A stretch of 64,000 nt of DNA from Halovivax limisalsi (GCF_023093535.1 NZ_CP095757.1:1984001-2048000), one strand, 5' to 3'; positions 1 through 9,810 are shown, numbered from the stretch's first letter. Made by a program: numbers and translations. Notes: generated by a model not told the origin, from the letters alone.

Positions 1-627
1 GATCCAGGAGTAGCCGCCGGGCGCGAGGTCGTGGTCGAGGCGCAGCATCATCGCGTCGGTCAGGTCGCCGAAGTCCGGGTGGTCGAGGTCGACGCCTGTC
101 AGCTCGTACTCGATACCGATCGCGTGGTTCTCGCGGCGCAGGTCGCTCACGCCGAGTGCTTTCGCCAGCGGCGCGCTCGGCCCCGTCGCGTCGATAGTGA
201 TATCGGCGCGCACCTCTTCGGAGCCGTCGTACCTGACGCCGACGATCTCGCCGTTCTCCATGATCGGCGCAGTGACTCGCGCGTCGAAGCGGTACTCGGC
301 ACCCTGCTCGCGGCCCGCCTCGACGAGCCAGCGCTTGAAGTCCGCGAACTCGAGGACGGCGCCCGGGTGGTTGCGCGTGTAGTGGTGATTGGGGGATTCG
401 AGGACCACCTTGTCGGTGAAGTTCATCACCACGTCGTCGGGGACGCCGAAGGAGGTGATCATCGACGGGAAAGTGCCGGCCGTGGACTTGTTACTGGTCT
501 TGGGGAAGACGTCTTCGGCCTCGGTCTCGAGGACGACGACGTCGTACCCCCGCGTCGCCAGGTCGCGCGCACACTGGGCGCCCGCCGGGCCCGCACCCGC
601 CACGATCACGTCGTACTGGTCGCTCAT
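1..627 (-). CDS. Geranylgeranyl reductase family FAD-dependent oxidoreductase, C-terminus cut by window edge
   Basis: Only the N-terminal 209 residues lie in the window. They start with a Rossmann dinucleotide-binding motif (VAGAGPAGAQCA, about residues 9-20), followed by the PKTSNKSTAG and SMITSFGVP segments typical of archaeal geranylgeranyl reductase-like flavoproteins, and an ATGPSAPLAKALGV segment that fits the second FAD-binding motif. Family members reduce the double bonds of geranylgeranyl chains of archaeal ether lipids or menaquinone side chains. ATG at 627 is preceded on the minus strand by a weak TATA-like CATTATCC about 25 bases away. Substrate cannot be told from sequence; another FAD oxygenase or dehydrogenase of the same fold is possible. 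The downstream part lies outside the window. Confidence 0.8.
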   Translation of the reverse strand, partial: MSDQYDVIVAGAGPAGAQCARDLATRGYDVVVLETEAEDVFPKTSNKSTAGTFPSMITSFGVPDDVVMNFTDKVVLESPNHHYTRNHPGAVLEFADFKRWLVEAGREQGAEYRFDARVTAPIMENGEIVGVRYDGSEEVRADITIDATGPSAPLAKALGVSDLRRENHAIGIEYELTGVDLDHPDFGDLTDAMMLRLDHDLAPGGYSWI

Positions 628-839
628 CTCCGAATACTTCGTCAGCGTGGATAATGAGTGTTGATGAATCGATTCGCGGGCCGGACGGTCGGTTCTGCAC
701 GATCGAGAGGTTCCGCAGACCGTGTTCCAGCCGCCTCCGGCCGCCCGAGCGTGATCGGTGTGCCGGGCACACAGACGACGCTAGCGGCGATGTTCGCCGC
801 TCGAACGTCGATTCGACTTCGGGGCGGCGACCGCCGGGG

Positions 840-2006
840 TCACTCCAGCAGCTGATCCCCGATCGTGTTCCGCAGCACCTCGCTGGTCCCCTCGTAGATC
901 TCGTTGAGCTTCGCGTCGCGGTAGAAGCGCTCGGCGGGGAAGTCCTTGGTGTAGCCGTAGCCGCCGTGGATCTGGATGCCCTCGTTGGCCACCTCTCGCG
1001 AGATCTCGCTGGCGTAGAGTTTCGCCTGGGCGGCTTCCTTGATGTAGTCCTCGCCGCGGATCTTGTTGTCCGCCGCCCTGTGCATCAGGAGTTTCGCGGC
1101 CTGGATCTTGGTGTCCATGTCCGCCAGCTTGTGCTTGATCGCCTGGAACTCGCCGATGGGCTGGCCGAACTGTTCGCGCTCGGTCGCGTAGTCGCGGGCC
1201 TCCTCGAACGCGGCTCGCGCGATGCCGACCCCCCGCGCGGCGATGGTGATGCGGCCGCCGTTCAGCGTCTTCAGCGCGTGGACGAACCCGCGGCCCTCCT
1301 CGCCGAGGCGGCGATCGGCGGGAATCTCGAGGCCGTCGAACCGGAGCTCGGCGGTCGGACAGCCCTTGTCGCCGAGCTTGTCCTCCGTTCCTTCGACGTG
1401 GAAGCCGTCGTCCTCGTCGGGACGGACGACGAAGGAGGAGATGCCCTCGTTGCCCGCCTCGGGGTCGGTCTTCGCGAAGACGACGACCGTCTCCGCGACC
1501 GAACCGTTCGAGATCCAGAGTTTGCCGCCGTTCAGCCGGTAGGCTTCGGGCTCGTCTTCCTCGGCACCAGCGCCGATCGGTTCGGCCGTCGTCTCCATCG
1601 CCGGGACGTCGCTCCCCGCACCCGGTTCCGAGAGGGCGAAGGCGCCGACGTCGCGCCCCTCGGCCAGCGGCGTCAGGTACGCTTCCTTCTGTGCGTCGTC
1701 CCCGAACTCGTAGAGCATGTTGCCGGCGAGGGAGGTGTGGGCCGCGACGATGGTCCCCAGTCCGCCAGACCCCCGCGAGATCTCTTCGAGCCCGATGGCG
1801 TAGGCGTGATAGTCGAGCCCGGCGCCGCCGTACTCCTCCGGGAACGGCATGCCCATCAGGCCCAGCTCGCCCATCTCGGCGACGAGATCGCGGGGAAAGT
1901 CGTCCTCGTGATCGATCTCGGCCGCGCGCGGGACGACCTCCTCGTCGACGAACGTCGCGACCATATCACGAATCTGTTGTTGCTCCGGCGAGAGTGTAAA
2001 ATCCAT
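840..2006 (-). CDS. Acyl-CoA dehydrogenase
   Basis: A 388-residue protein of full family length. It catalyses FAD-dependent alpha,beta-dehydrogenation of acyl-CoA thioesters, passing electrons to electron transfer flavoprotein. Diagnostic features are the SEPGAGSD motif (residues 126-133) that contacts FAD and substrate, WISNGS, the TEREQFGQPIGEFQAIK helix, the IHGGYGYTKDFPAERFYRDAK block and YEGTSEV near the C-terminus, whose glutamate (about E372) is the usual catalytic base position in short-chain enzymes. A 3-hydroxyacyl-CoA dehydrogenase and an enoyl-CoA hydratase lie within 10 kb, so a beta-oxidation or branched-chain amino-acid role is likely, but they are not co-transcribed. Chain-length preference cannot be read from the sequence. 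Confidence 0.94.
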   Translation of the reverse strand: MDFTLSPEQQQIRDMVATFVDEEVVPRAAEIDHEDDFPRDLVAEMGELGLMGMPFPEEYGGAGLDYHAYAIGLEEISRGSGGLGTIVAAHTSLAGNMLYEFGDDAQKEAYLTPLAEGRDVGAFALSEPGAGSDVPAMETTAEPIGAGAEEDEPEAYRLNGGKLWISNGSVAETVVVFAKTDPEAGNEGISSFVVRPDEDDGFHVEGTEDKLGDKGCPTAELRFDGLEIPADRRLGEEGRGFVHALKTLNGGRITIAARGVGIARAAFEEARDYATEREQFGQPIGEFQAIKHKLADMDTKIQAAKLLMHRAADNKIRGEDYIKEAAQAKLYASEISREVANEGIQIHGGYGYTKDFPAERFYRDAKLNEIYEGTSEVLRNTIGDQLLE

Positions 2007-2218
2007 ACGGGCAGATTCCGTCTCTCCGGGTTTAGGTGTTCCTCCTCGCGGAGAACGTTGCCAGTACGGCCCGGCGTTCCCGCCCGTTCGGATCGGCGGG
2101 TGGTCGGCTTCGAGACCGTCGACGTCGCCTCTCGAACGGCGAGGATTCCCGTCTCGGATTCCGGGCAGCGGACCGACTGGCCCAAAAACCCAACACCCGC
2201 TGTTCGAAAGGCGGTTCC

Positions 2219-3346
2219 ATGGTGCGAGACACTGCGACGCGTCCGGCCTTGGACGGCGTGGCGCCCGGCCCGGCGACGGGCTACGCGTCGGAGGGGGACG
2301 AATCGATCGAGTACGACGGCTCGCGAATCTGGCTGAGTCGGTTCGTCGACGCGGCGGCCGACCGGCTTCCGTACGGACCTGTCGTCGCAGGCACGGTCGC
2401 GCTGGGCTGGCCGCCGCTGGCGCTGGGGGGCGTGGTCCTCGCCGGGCTAATCGACACCGCGACGCCCGCCTTCCTGGCCTCGTTCGCCCTGACCGCGGGG
2501 CTGCTCACGGCCTTTCCGGTTCTCATCTGGTACTACGACGCGCGCGTGCTGACTCGCTTCGCCGGGCGAATGCGCGAGCGCGTCGCGGACGAGGACGCGC
2601 TCGCCGACACCGCTGCGACGTACGAACGACGGTTCGCGCGTCGATATCCGATGGTCGTGGTCCCCTGGACGATTTTGCTCCTCGGCGTGGTCGCGGTCAG
2701 CCTGCCGACGTTCGCGGCCCAGGGCATCGCCGGCGTCGGTGACCCGCTGTTCTGGGCGGTCGCGGCGTTTTTCTGCTGGGGCGGGCTGCTGACCGGAATC
2801 GGCTTCCACGGCGCGCTCACGACCGTGGGTTACCTCCGGACGCTCGTCGACCGAACGATCCTCTCGATCGATCCGTATCACCCCGACGGACTGGGCGGCA
2901 TGAGTTCCGTCGGCTACTTCGCGATTCGCACGACGCTGCTGCTCTCGACGGGCGCGCTCTTGCTCCCGTTCGCGTTCCAGCTCGCGGCGGGGACGCCCTT
3001 CGAATCGCCCATCTACCTCGCCGTCGCCCTCTACGTCGGGGTGATCGCGGGCTCGTTCGCCTACCCGACCTGGCTCGTCAATCGGAGCGCCGACGAGGTT
3101 CGCGTCGAACACCTCGACGCGCTCGGGTCCGAGATCACCGCGCTCCAGCAGGACCTGGCGGCGACGCCCGGCCACGACGTCGACGACGTCGGGACGTTAC
3201 TCGAACTCCAGCGGCTCCAACAGCTGTACGACGATTATCGGGCGACCCGACTCTACCCGATGTCGCCGTCGATTCTGAGCCAGCTCGTCGCCTCGGTCCT
3301 GCTCCCGATCGTCATGCTGGGCCTCGAATCTGTCGTCCTCGGCTGA
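2219..3346 (+). CDS. Polytopic membrane protein of unknown function
   Basis: A 375-residue protein starting at ATG 2219; the open frame extends upstream to 2036 but that part is arginine-rich and unlike a halophilic protein. It has about six to seven hydrophobic segments (near residues 50-70, 75-98, 145-165, 180-200, 240-265, 275-295 and the C-terminus) and a charged cytosolic-looking stretch near residues 300-350 (VEHLDALGSEITALQQDL) with heptad-like hydrophobics, possibly a coiled coil. I recognise no enzymatic motif. The next gene is convergent, so it appears monocistronic. Confidence 0.75.
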   Translation: MVRDTATRPALDGVAPGPATGYASEGDESIEYDGSRIWLSRFVDAAADRLPYGPVVAGTVALGWPPLALGGVVLAGLIDTATPAFLASFALTAGLLTAFPVLIWYYDARVLTRFAGRMRERVADEDALADTAATYERRFARRYPMVVVPWTILLLGVVAVSLPTFAAQGIAGVGDPLFWAVAAFFCWGGLLTGIGFHGALTTVGYLRTLVDRTILSIDPYHPDGLGGMSSVGYFAIRTTLLLSTGALLLPFAFQLAAGTPFESPIYLAVALYVGVIAGSFAYPTWLVNRSADEVRVEHLDALGSEITALQQDLAATPGHDVDDVGTLLELQRLQQLYDDYRATRLYPMSPSILSQLVASVLLPIVMLGLESVVLG

Positions 3347-3415
3347 GCCGCGGCCCGGAGCCTTCGGTCGGTCCAGCGGCGACGGACGAATCGACCGTCT
3401 CTCCTGCATCGCGAC

Positions 3416-4669
3416 TCAATCGTTTTCGGCCACGCGAGTGGTCACCCCGCTCGCGCTGTCGGGTTCCTCGTCCACGTCCGCGCGACCGTATCGCCACCCG
3501 AGGACCGCGAGCGGTGCGCCGACCAGCACCACGAGGAGGCTCCACCCGACGAAGACGATCCCGGCGCCGACCGGCCAGACGTACGGCGCGTGGGCCAGGA
3601 GCGGGAGTGTCGGGACCAGTGCGAGGAGCACCCCGGGGCCCCACGGTCGTCGTCCCGCCCCGACGACGTACCCGAACGGGACGAACAGGCCGACGCCGAG
3701 GACGAACGCCGCGACGTTGATCCCGGTCGGCCAACCGACGGTCGGCCAGCCGACCGCGGCGACGACGGCGGCGGCGATCAGTGCGCCGAGCACGAGCCCG
3801 CGCCCGCCGACCCCCCGACCCCGCAGATGGTCGACGATCCGCTCGGTGGCGGTCGACGCCCCGACGCGCCTGGCGAGGCGCCGGATCGACGCCGGACGCC
3901 GCTCCCATCGCCCGATCGCCAGTCCGAGCACGGCGGTCGCCACGCCGAGGACGGCCACCGGACCGACGGCCGCGAGCGCCCCGTCGGCGACCTTCGCCGG
4001 GCCGAACGAGCGTGCGGCCGTCGCCATCGCGGCGATCCGGCCGCCGACGCCGTCGTCGCCGTAGGTGAGATACGTCTTCGACGAGAGGCCACCGATCCCG
4101 CCGGCCGTCTCCTGCGTCCAGGTGACCGATCGACCGTCGACGTTCGCGTCGGGCGGTCGGTTCGTGACGACGGATCCGTTGGGGACGGTCACCGTGACCG
4201 CGTCCGCGCGGAGTTCGTATCGGTGGCCGGTCCCGCCCCGATAGAAGTACTCGACGATCCACGCACCGCCCATCCCCTCGCGGGCCACGTCTTCGACGGT
4301 GTATTCGACGACGACCGTGCCGTCACTGACGCGAGTCTGGATGTTCGCCGCGTCGTCGACGGCGACGTCGTACCGATTCCACCGCTCGTTGACGTCGACG
4401 ACGAGGTCGATCCCGTTGTCCCGGTACGCCGCGGCGGTCGATTCGTTGACCGGCACGCGCGCGACCCACCGGGAATCGCCGCTCTCGTCGACGTGGATTT
4501 CGAGCGTGCCGTCGTCGGTCGCGCCGGGGAGCGTATCGCCGCAGACGCCGCAAAGCGACTTCGGCGGCGGCGCGGCGACGGCCGATCCGGCACTCGCCAC
4601 GACGAGAACCGCGATCCCCAGCGCGATCAGGGAGAGCGGCCACGACGGCGATCGCGACGTCTCGGGCAT
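3416..4669 (-). CDS. Exported or membrane-anchored protein with N-terminal extracytoplasmic domain and C-terminal helices
   Basis: 417 residues. The N-terminus has a Sec-type signal (hydrophobic core SLIALGIAVLVVASAG, then AVA-AP). Residues about 35-210 form a beta-rich, acidic extracytoplasmic domain with a single CGVC pair close to the signal. After residue 215 come about five hydrophobic segments with conspicuous GWPTVGWPTG and PYVWPVG motifs. The architecture resembles surface sensors or transport accessories, but I recognise no family. A TATA-like element 26 bases before ATG 4669 suggests a leaderless transcript. Confidence 0.75.
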   Translation of the reverse strand: MPETSRSPSWPLSLIALGIAVLVVASAGSAVAAPPPKSLCGVCGDTLPGATDDGTLEIHVDESGDSRWVARVPVNESTAAAYRDNGIDLVVDVNERWNRYDVAVDDAANIQTRVSDGTVVVEYTVEDVAREGMGGAWIVEYFYRGGTGHRYELRADAVTVTVPNGSVVTNRPPDANVDGRSVTWTQETAGGIGGLSSKTYLTYGDDGVGGRIAAMATAARSFGPAKVADGALAAVGPVAVLGVATAVLGLAIGRWERRPASIRRLARRVGASTATERIVDHLRGRGVGGRGLVLGALIAAAVVAAVGWPTVGWPTGINVAAFVLGVGLFVPFGYVVGAGRRPWGPGVLLALVPTLPLLAHAPYVWPVGAGIVFVGWSLLVVLVGAPLAVLGWRYGRADVDEEPDSASGVTTRVAEND

Positions 4670-4689
4670 AGGCCACCATTGGCATCGAG

Positions 4690-4701
4690 ATATTTATATT
4701 T
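4690..4701 (-). promoter_or_regulatory. TATA element of the 3416-4669 gene
   Basis: Reading the minus strand, AATATAAATA is centred near 4696, about 26 bases before the ATG at 4669. That spacing puts transcription start at the start codon, the leaderless arrangement common in haloarchaea. The surrounding 4685-4735 is strikingly AT-rich for this genome. Confidence 0.6.
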
Positions 4702-4875
4702 ATCCGATTTATTTAGGTATAATTTAGTTCAGCGGGTTTCCGGACCGACCCACAAGCGGTGTCTCCTTGAGGTCGGTTCCGCCGTCTGAACCGCCTCCGT
4801 CGGTCGAACACCTGTCGACGAGGAGATCGGTCGACCGCGTCGCTGCGATCGGATCGTCCGATCGGGGTATCCCGC

Positions 4876-5730
4876 TCAGTCGTAGGAGTAAAAGCCCTCG
4901 CCGGTTTTCTTCCCGAGATCGCCGGCCTCGACCTTCCGCTTCAAGAGGTAGGCGGGTTTGTACCGGTCGCCGAGTTCCTCGTACAGCGTTTCGGTGGCGT
5001 GCAGGCAGACGTCGAGGCCGATGTGGTCGGCGAGCGTGAGCGGTCCCATCGGGACGTTGGTGCCAAGCTCCATCCCGGCGTCGATGTCTTCCTTCGACGC
5101 GACCCCTTCGTCGAACGCGCGGATCCCCTCGTTGATCCAGGGCATCAGGATGCGGTTGGTGACGAAGCCGGGTTTGTCGTCCGATTCCCAGGTGGTCTTC
5201 CCGAGGTCGTCCGCCACGTCGTGTGCCAGCCCCGCGGCTTCGTCGGCGGTCTTCTCGCCGACGACGATCTCGACGCCCTCCATGATCGGAACGGGATTCA
5301 TGAAGTGCAGGCCGACGACGCGCTCCGGCCGGTCGAGGTCGGACGCGATCGAGGTGATCGAGAGCGTGCTCGTGTTCGTCGCGAGGAGGACCTCTGCGTC
5401 GCAGTGGGTTTCGAGGTCGGCGAAGACGTCCCGTTTGACGTCGAGGTCTTCGAGGACGGCCTCCACGACCAGGTCGCAGTCGGCGAGGTCGGCCAGCTCC
5501 GTCGTCCCCTCGATGCGGTTCCTGATCGTCGACGGATCCGTCGGGAGCGAATCACGCTCGGCGAGCCGACCGAGACTGTCGTCGATGGTCTCGAACCCGG
5601 ACTCGACGTACTCCGCCGCCACGTCGCGCATGACGACCTCGTAGCCGTTCGTCGCGGCGACCTGCGCGATGCCGCTACCCATCGTTCCCGCGCCGACGAC
5701 GCCGACGCGGTCGATGTCCGTGCGTACCAT
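4876..5730 (-). CDS. 3-hydroxyacyl-CoA dehydrogenase family protein (3-hydroxybutyryl-CoA dehydrogenase type)
   Basis: 284 residues from ATG 5730. It oxidises the L-3-hydroxyacyl-CoA hydroxyl with NAD, or runs in reverse. Visible features are the Rossmann motif GAGTMG (13-18), the VVEAVLEDLDVK segment, LATNTSTLSI, and LHFMNPVPIMEGVEIV, which holds the catalytic histidine (H142). The C-terminal dimerisation domain includes GFVTNRILMPWINEG and ends LGKKTGEGFYSYD, typical of single-domain FadB2/HbdA enzymes. The longer open frame upstream to 5847 is basic and unconserved in look, so the start at MVRTDIDRVGVVG is preferred. Likely works with the acyl-CoA dehydrogenase and enoyl-CoA hydratase genes nearby. 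Confidence 0.94.
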   Translation of the reverse strand: MVRTDIDRVGVVGAGTMGSGIAQVAATNGYEVVMRDVAAEYVESGFETIDDSLGRLAERDSLPTDPSTIRNRIEGTTELADLADCDLVVEAVLEDLDVKRDVFADLETHCDAEVLLATNTSTLSITSIASDLDRPERVVGLHFMNPVPIMEGVEIVVGEKTADEAAGLAHDVADDLGKTTWESDDKPGFVTNRILMPWINEGIRAFDEGVASKEDIDAGMELGTNVPMGPLTLADHIGLDVCLHATETLYEELGDRYKPAYLLKRKVEAGDLGKKTGEGFYSYD

Positions 5731-5935
5731 ACGTCTGCGTTCGCGGTCTCGGTCGTTAAGGTGACGATTTGCCGTGACGAAATCTTCGATCGTGTGACAG
5801 GGGTCGTCCGTTCGGTGGCGGACGGAACGGAGCAGTCTGATTTTCAATCAGGGGGACACCGATCGCCGAAACGGTACCGAGAGAGAAACGTTGAAGGTGG
5901 CTCACTCCCACGGGTGAGTAACCTGAATCAGCCGC

Positions 5936-6538
5936 ATGAGTGAACGAAACGCCGTCGACGGGAGTCCCGACCGGCTGCGCCCGCTGGAGGCCGAGGAGCG
6001 ACGGGCACTGGCCGAGGCCGACGTCGACCCCGACGCGCTGGGCGATATCGGCGTCGATCCGTCCGGCGTCGTCGATAAGGAGTACTCCTACCGACAGTTG
6101 CTCGACGCCGGCGTCGAGGAGGCAGCGGCCGACAGACTCCGGCGACAGTTCTCGCTGCCGTGGTCGTTCGAGACGGACGGCGATCTCGACCGTCGCTCGG
6201 AGGCCGTCTCCGGACTCGGCGCGGACGAGCGCGCCTGGGTCGCGGCCAGCGCCGACGAGGACTGGCAGGGATTCGCCGACGCGGGCACGCGCTCGATTCC
6301 CTCGACCGTCGACGGCCCCGACGAGCGACCCTATTCGAAGCCGACGCCAGTGACGGCGGTGACCGGCGTCAGCGAGGCCAACGCCGACCGACTGGCGGAG
6401 GGCGGGATCGTCTCAGCCGAACGGCTCGCGACGGTGCACGCCGGCGAGGTGGCGTCGGCGCTGGACCTCGACGTGCTACACGTCCGAACGTGGCGACACA
6501 GCGCGCGCGAACTGGTCGGGCGGGCCGACTCCGCGTAA
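5936..6538 (+). CDS. Acidic haloarchaeal protein with helix-hairpin-helix-like segments
   Basis: 200 residues, acidic. The C-terminal part (about 135-200: VTAVTGVSEANADRLAEGG, then VSAERLATVHAGEVASALDL) looks like a helix-hairpin-helix or SAM-like unit, and residues 40-80 (DIGVDPSGVVDKEYSYRQLL, GVEEAAADRLRRQF) look like a second one. Such paired units often bind DNA non-specifically or mediate protein contacts. No catalytic motif is visible. It is divergent from the 3-hydroxyacyl-CoA dehydrogenase gene and 131 bases upstream of the SAM hydrolase on the same strand. Function unknown. Confidence 0.75.
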   Translation: MSERNAVDGSPDRLRPLEAEERRALAEADVDPDALGDIGVDPSGVVDKEYSYRQLLDAGVEEAAADRLRRQFSLPWSFETDGDLDRRSEAVSGLGADERAWVAASADEDWQGFADAGTRSIPSTVDGPDERPYSKPTPVTAVTGVSEANADRLAEGGIVSAERLATVHAGEVASALDLDVLHVRTWRHSARELVGRADSA

Positions 6539-6669
6539 TCGATCCGGCCGACTCCGCACGATCGATCGGGCGTTCCGAGAGTTGTCGGTCGCCTTCTACC
6601 GACATCGGTCCGCGGCTCGGTTCGAGACGAGGCGACGATCCTTTTGTGCGCTCGATCGGACTACGACGT

Positions 6670-7428
6670 ATGATCACGCTCACCTCTGACTTCGGCTCGC
6701 CGTACCCGGCCGCGATGAAGGGCGTCATCGCTTCGCGAACGGACGCCAGACTGGTCGACGTCTCCCACGAACTCCCCCGGCAGGACGTCGGGTCGGCCGC
6801 GTTCTGGCTGTGCGAGACGCTCCCGTACTTCCCGCCGGCCGTCCACCTGGTCGTCGTCGACCCGGGCGTCGGGACCGAGCGGGCCGCCCTCGTCGTACGC
6901 GCTGGGGACCACGTCCTCGTCGGCCCCGACAACGGCGTCCTCGATCCCGTCAGTCGCCGACTCGGAGACGATGGCCCGATCGAGCGCTACCGAATCGACG
7001 AGGGAAATCCCGAGAGTTCGACGTTCCACGGCCGTGACGTCTTCGCTCCGGCGGCCGCCACCGTTCACGACCGGTCGCTCGAGGCCCTCGGCGGAACCGA
7101 CGCGCTCACCGCGACTGCGGAGTACGTCTCGATGGAATTGCCCGAACCGACGATCGACGGTGCCGTCGCGGACGGTTCGGTTCTCGCGGTCGACGACTTC
7201 GGGAACTGCATCACGAACGTGCCGGGCTCGTTCGTCGCGGATGCCGACGCGGTCGTCGTCGACACCCGGCGGGTTCCGGTGGTCGAGGCGTTCGACGCGG
7301 TCGATCCGGGCGTCGCCCTCGCCGCCGTCGGCAGCCACGGTAACCTCGAACTCGACGTCAACCGCGGCCGCGGCGACGAGACGTTCGGCCTCGAGACGGG
7401 CGACTCGGTGCGCATCCGACGATCCTGA
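6670..7428 (+). CDS. SAM hydrolase / SAM hydroxide adenosyltransferase (DUF62 family)
   Basis: 252 residues from ATG 6670, normal length for the DUF62/chlorinase-fluorinase fold. Archaeal members split S-adenosylmethionine into adenosine and methionine. Motifs include LTSDFGSPYPAAMKGVI at the N-terminus (the TDFG-type SAM-binding loop), LVDVSHELPRQDV, VVVDPGVGTERAALVV, VGPDNGVLDPV, TFHGRDVFAPAAA and DDFGNCITN, all in family order. The Asp-Arg-His water-activating triad expected for the hydrolase appears available (HGRD present). The gene stands alone, followed by a convergent HalOD1 gene. Confidence 0.93.
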   Translation: MITLTSDFGSPYPAAMKGVIASRTDARLVDVSHELPRQDVGSAAFWLCETLPYFPPAVHLVVVDPGVGTERAALVVRAGDHVLVGPDNGVLDPVSRRLGDDGPIERYRIDEGNPESSTFHGRDVFAPAAATVHDRSLEALGGTDALTATAEYVSMELPEPTIDGAVADGSVLAVDDFGNCITNVPGSFVADADAVVVDTRRVPVVEAFDAVDPGVALAAVGSHGNLELDVNRGRGDETFGLETGDSVRIRRS

Positions 7429-7512
7429 GCGCCGCGCGGGACGGCGCCCTGATCGCTCCCGACGCCTGGCCGGGGTGTGTACCTATCGCAGGGCGTGTGC
7501 CCCGTCGCTTGG

Positions 7513-7875
7513 CTAGACTCGCTCACCCTCGAGCCAGTCGGTCGCGTCCACGGTCAGTCTTCCATCCGCCCGCACCTCGATCGTACACCCCTCGTATTCG
7601 AACGCCAGCGTCGCCGGCGGTCGGTTTCGACTGCCTCGCTGCCAGTGAGCCACGAACCGTTCGAGGGCGTCGGGATCGACCGTCTTCGTGATCGGTTCGA
7701 GCCGGGTTACATTCGTTCCCGTCACCGCGGCTACGGCCGATACCAGTTCGGTGACGACCGGATCGTTCGTACCGCCCACGTCGACGATCGTGTGGAACGC
7801 ATCCCTCCCTCCCTGGGTCGCAGGCGCTTGCTCCTCGATTCGAACGCGGTCGTCCCCATCGTCGGTGCGGGACAT
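7513..7875 (-). CDS. Stand-alone HalOD1 output-domain protein
   Basis: 120 residues. Residues about 25-115 fit the HalOD1 domain, known from haloarchaeal signalling proteins as an output module: DPVVTELVSAVAAVTGTN, LEPITKTVDPDALERFVAHW and TLAFEYEGCTIEVRADG with the typical final beta strands. Here it is not fused to a receiver or PAS module and no kinase or regulator gene is adjacent. Its ligand or partner is unknown. The start at 7875 gives a short acidic N-terminal tail. Confidence 0.82.
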   Translation of the reverse strand: MSRTDDGDDRVRIEEQAPATQGGRDAFHTIVDVGGTNDPVVTELVSAVAAVTGTNVTRLEPITKTVDPDALERFVAHWQRGSRNRPPATLAFEYEGCTIEVRADGRLTVDATDWLEGERV

Positions 7876-8189
7876 ACCATCAGTAATTGTAACGTGTTAC
7901 CACTTAACATTATTGGGTGGCGCCGCCGTCTTCGGCGGCGGAACGCGGAGATCGTCGAGCCGTCCGGGCCGATTCCCGCTCGATTGAGTTGACCGGGGTC
8001 GGGGCGTGGAGATCGTTTCGAACGGCTCGATCGAGTACGTCGGCATCCGATCCCACCACGCTCTATCGGACTCGACTACTCGGGGACCGCACGGCTACCA
8101 GGATGGCTCGACGGCGGCCGAATCGACCGATCGTCGAAAAATGACTCGCAATCGCGTCGGGAGCGCTCGGCTCGCGACGCTCGACGGCG
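7876..8189. other. Intergenic region, no gene seen
   Basis: 314 bases between the divergently read HalOD1 promoter side and the thermosome 3' end. The first 45 bases are AT-richer (AATGTTAAG on the minus strand) and probably hold the HalOD1 promoter. The remainder has no open frame with halophilic composition and no obvious RNA fold. Confidence 0.5.
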
Positions 8190-9767
8190 TTACTCGGCGG
8201 CGATGACGTCGTCGATGCGAGCGATCATCGTCGCGGCTTCGGCGGCGCTCTCGACGGCCTCGCGCTTGACGTCCGCGGGGTCTACGATACCGTACTCGAC
8301 GGGGTCGTCGATGGTGACCTCCTCGCGGTCCGTGATCAGACCGGCGCGGCCCTCGGACTCGTGGGCGGCGCGCAGGTCAACCAGCGAGTCGATCGGGTCG
8401 CGTCCGGTGTTGGATGCGAGCGTGCGCGGGATGACGTCGATGGCGTCGGCGAACGCGTTGACGGCCAGCTGCTTGCGCCCCTCGATGCCGGCGGCTTCCG
8501 AGCGGACGCGATCCGCGATCGCGATCTCGCTGGCGCCGGCGCCGGGGACGACCTCGCCCGACTCGCGCGCGGTCTCGACGACGTCGAGCGCGTCGCCGAC
8601 CGCGCGTTCGAGTTCGTCGACGACGTGCTCGGTGCCGCCGCGGACGAAGACGGTGACGGCTTCGGCGGCCTGGCCGCCCTCGATGAACGTCAGGTCGTCG
8701 TCGCCGAAGCGCTCGGTGCGGATGCGCTCGGCGTGGCCGAAGTCCTCGGCGTCGAGGTCGTCGAGCGTCCCGATGCGGCGGGCGCCAGTCGCGGACGCGA
8801 TCGACTTGACGTCGGAGCTGCCGATGTCCTCGTAGACGAGAACGTCCTCGCCGGCGAGGTAGGAGGCGACGCGATCGTCGACGTCGTCGGTCGTGAAGAC
8901 CACGTCGACGCCGGAGTCGGCGATCGCCTCGGCGTAGCCGCGCAGTTCGGACTCCTCGGCGTCGAGGGCGGCGTTGAGCTGGTCGATGGAGTCGATGGCG
9001 TACTCCGCGTCGACCTCGCCCGTGCGGACCTCGAGCGCGACGTCGAGGATGGCGATGTCGGCGTCCTCGACGCTCGAGGGCATCGTCTCGTGGACGGGCT
9101 CCTCGTCGACGACGATTCCCTCGACGAGGTCCGTCGCGCTTGAGGAGGCGCCGACCTGCGTGTAGACGGAGACGTCGTCGCGTCGGACGCCGTCGTCGTC
9201 GCTGACGTGGTCGATGGCGGTGACGACGGTCTCGGCGAGTTCGGCGGGCGTCAGGCCGCCCGTTCCCTTGCCGGTCATGCTCGATTCGGCGACCTCCGCG
9301 AGGAGGTCGTGATCGACCTCGACGTCCAGTACCTGGTCGTCGATGGCCTCGAGGGCGATGCGGGCGGCCTCGTGGTAGCCCTCGACGATGGTCGTCGCGT
9401 GGACGTCCTGATCGAGGAGGTCTTCGGCCTCACCGAGGAGGTTGCCGGCGATGACGGCGGCGGTCGTCGTGCCGTCGCCGACTTCGGCCTCCTGCGTCTC
9501 GGCGACCTCGACGATCATCTGGGCGGCGGGGTGCTCGATGTCCATCTCCTCGAGGATGGTCGCACCGTCGTTGGTGATGACGACCTCGCCGCCCGAGTCG
9601 ACGAGCATCTTGTCCATGCCCCGGGGACCGAGCGTCGTCCGGACGGACTCGGCGACGGCCTTCCCGGCCATGATGTTCGACGACTGGGCGTCTCGGCCCT
9701 CGGTCCGCTGACTGTCCTCGCTGAGAATGAACATGGGTTGTCCGCCCATGCGCTGCTGTTGTGCCAT
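8190..9767 (-). CDS. Thermosome subunit (group II chaperonin)
   Basis: 525 residues. An ATP-driven cytosolic chaperonin forming double rings with a built-in lid. Signature segments: [10 protein letters not shown] (45-54), NDGATIL (66-72), GDGTTT (97-102, ATP phosphate binding), the apical domain in the middle, and [19 protein letters not shown] in the C-terminal equatorial half. The C-terminus ends [11 protein letters not shown] and lacks the Gly-Gly-Met tail of many archaeal chaperonins. Haloarchaea carry two or three paralogous subunits; which one this is cannot be told. A strong TATA element 40 bases upstream fits a highly expressed, heat-responsive gene. Confidence 0.97.
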   Translation of the reverse strand: MAQQQRMGGQPMFILSEDSQRTEGRDAQSSNIMAGKAVAESVRTTLGPRGMDKMLVDSGGEVVITNDGATILEEMDIEHPAAQMIVEVAETQEAEVGDGTTTAAVIAGNLLGEAEDLLDQDVHATTIVEGYHEAARIALEAIDDQVLDVEVDHDLLAEVAESSMTGKGTGGLTPAELAETVVTAIDHVSDDDGVRRDDVSVYTQVGASSSATDLVEGIVVDEEPVHETMPSSVEDADIAILDVALEVRTGEVDAEYAIDSIDQLNAALDAEESELRGYAEAIADSGVDVVFTTDDVDDRVASYLAGEDVLVYEDIGSSDVKSIASATGARRIGTLDDLDAEDFGHAERIRTERFGDDDLTFIEGGQAAEAVTVFVRGGTEHVVDELERAVGDALDVVETARESGEVVPGAGASEIAIADRVRSEAAGIEGRKQLAVNAFADAIDVIPRTLASNTGRDPIDSLVDLRAAHESEGRAGLITDREEVTIDDPVEYGIVDPADVKREAVESAAEAATMIARIDDVIAAE

Positions 9768-9801
9768 GGTTGAAGCCTCACTACTTGTATCATCAGCACT
9801 T

Positions 9802-9810
9802 CTATATAAG
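9802..9810 (-). promoter_or_regulatory. Strong TATA element of the thermosome gene
   Basis: On the minus strand the sequence reads CGCTTATATAGAAG, with TATATA centred near 9806. Transcription start would fall near 9780, giving a leader of about a dozen bases before ATG 9767. The bases just upstream (GGGAAACG) could be a BRE-like element. Confidence 0.75.

Noticed and set aside
654-2336. A 560-codon plus-strand frame over the acyl-CoA dehydrogenase gene
   Set aside because: Shadow of a well-supported minus-strand gene.
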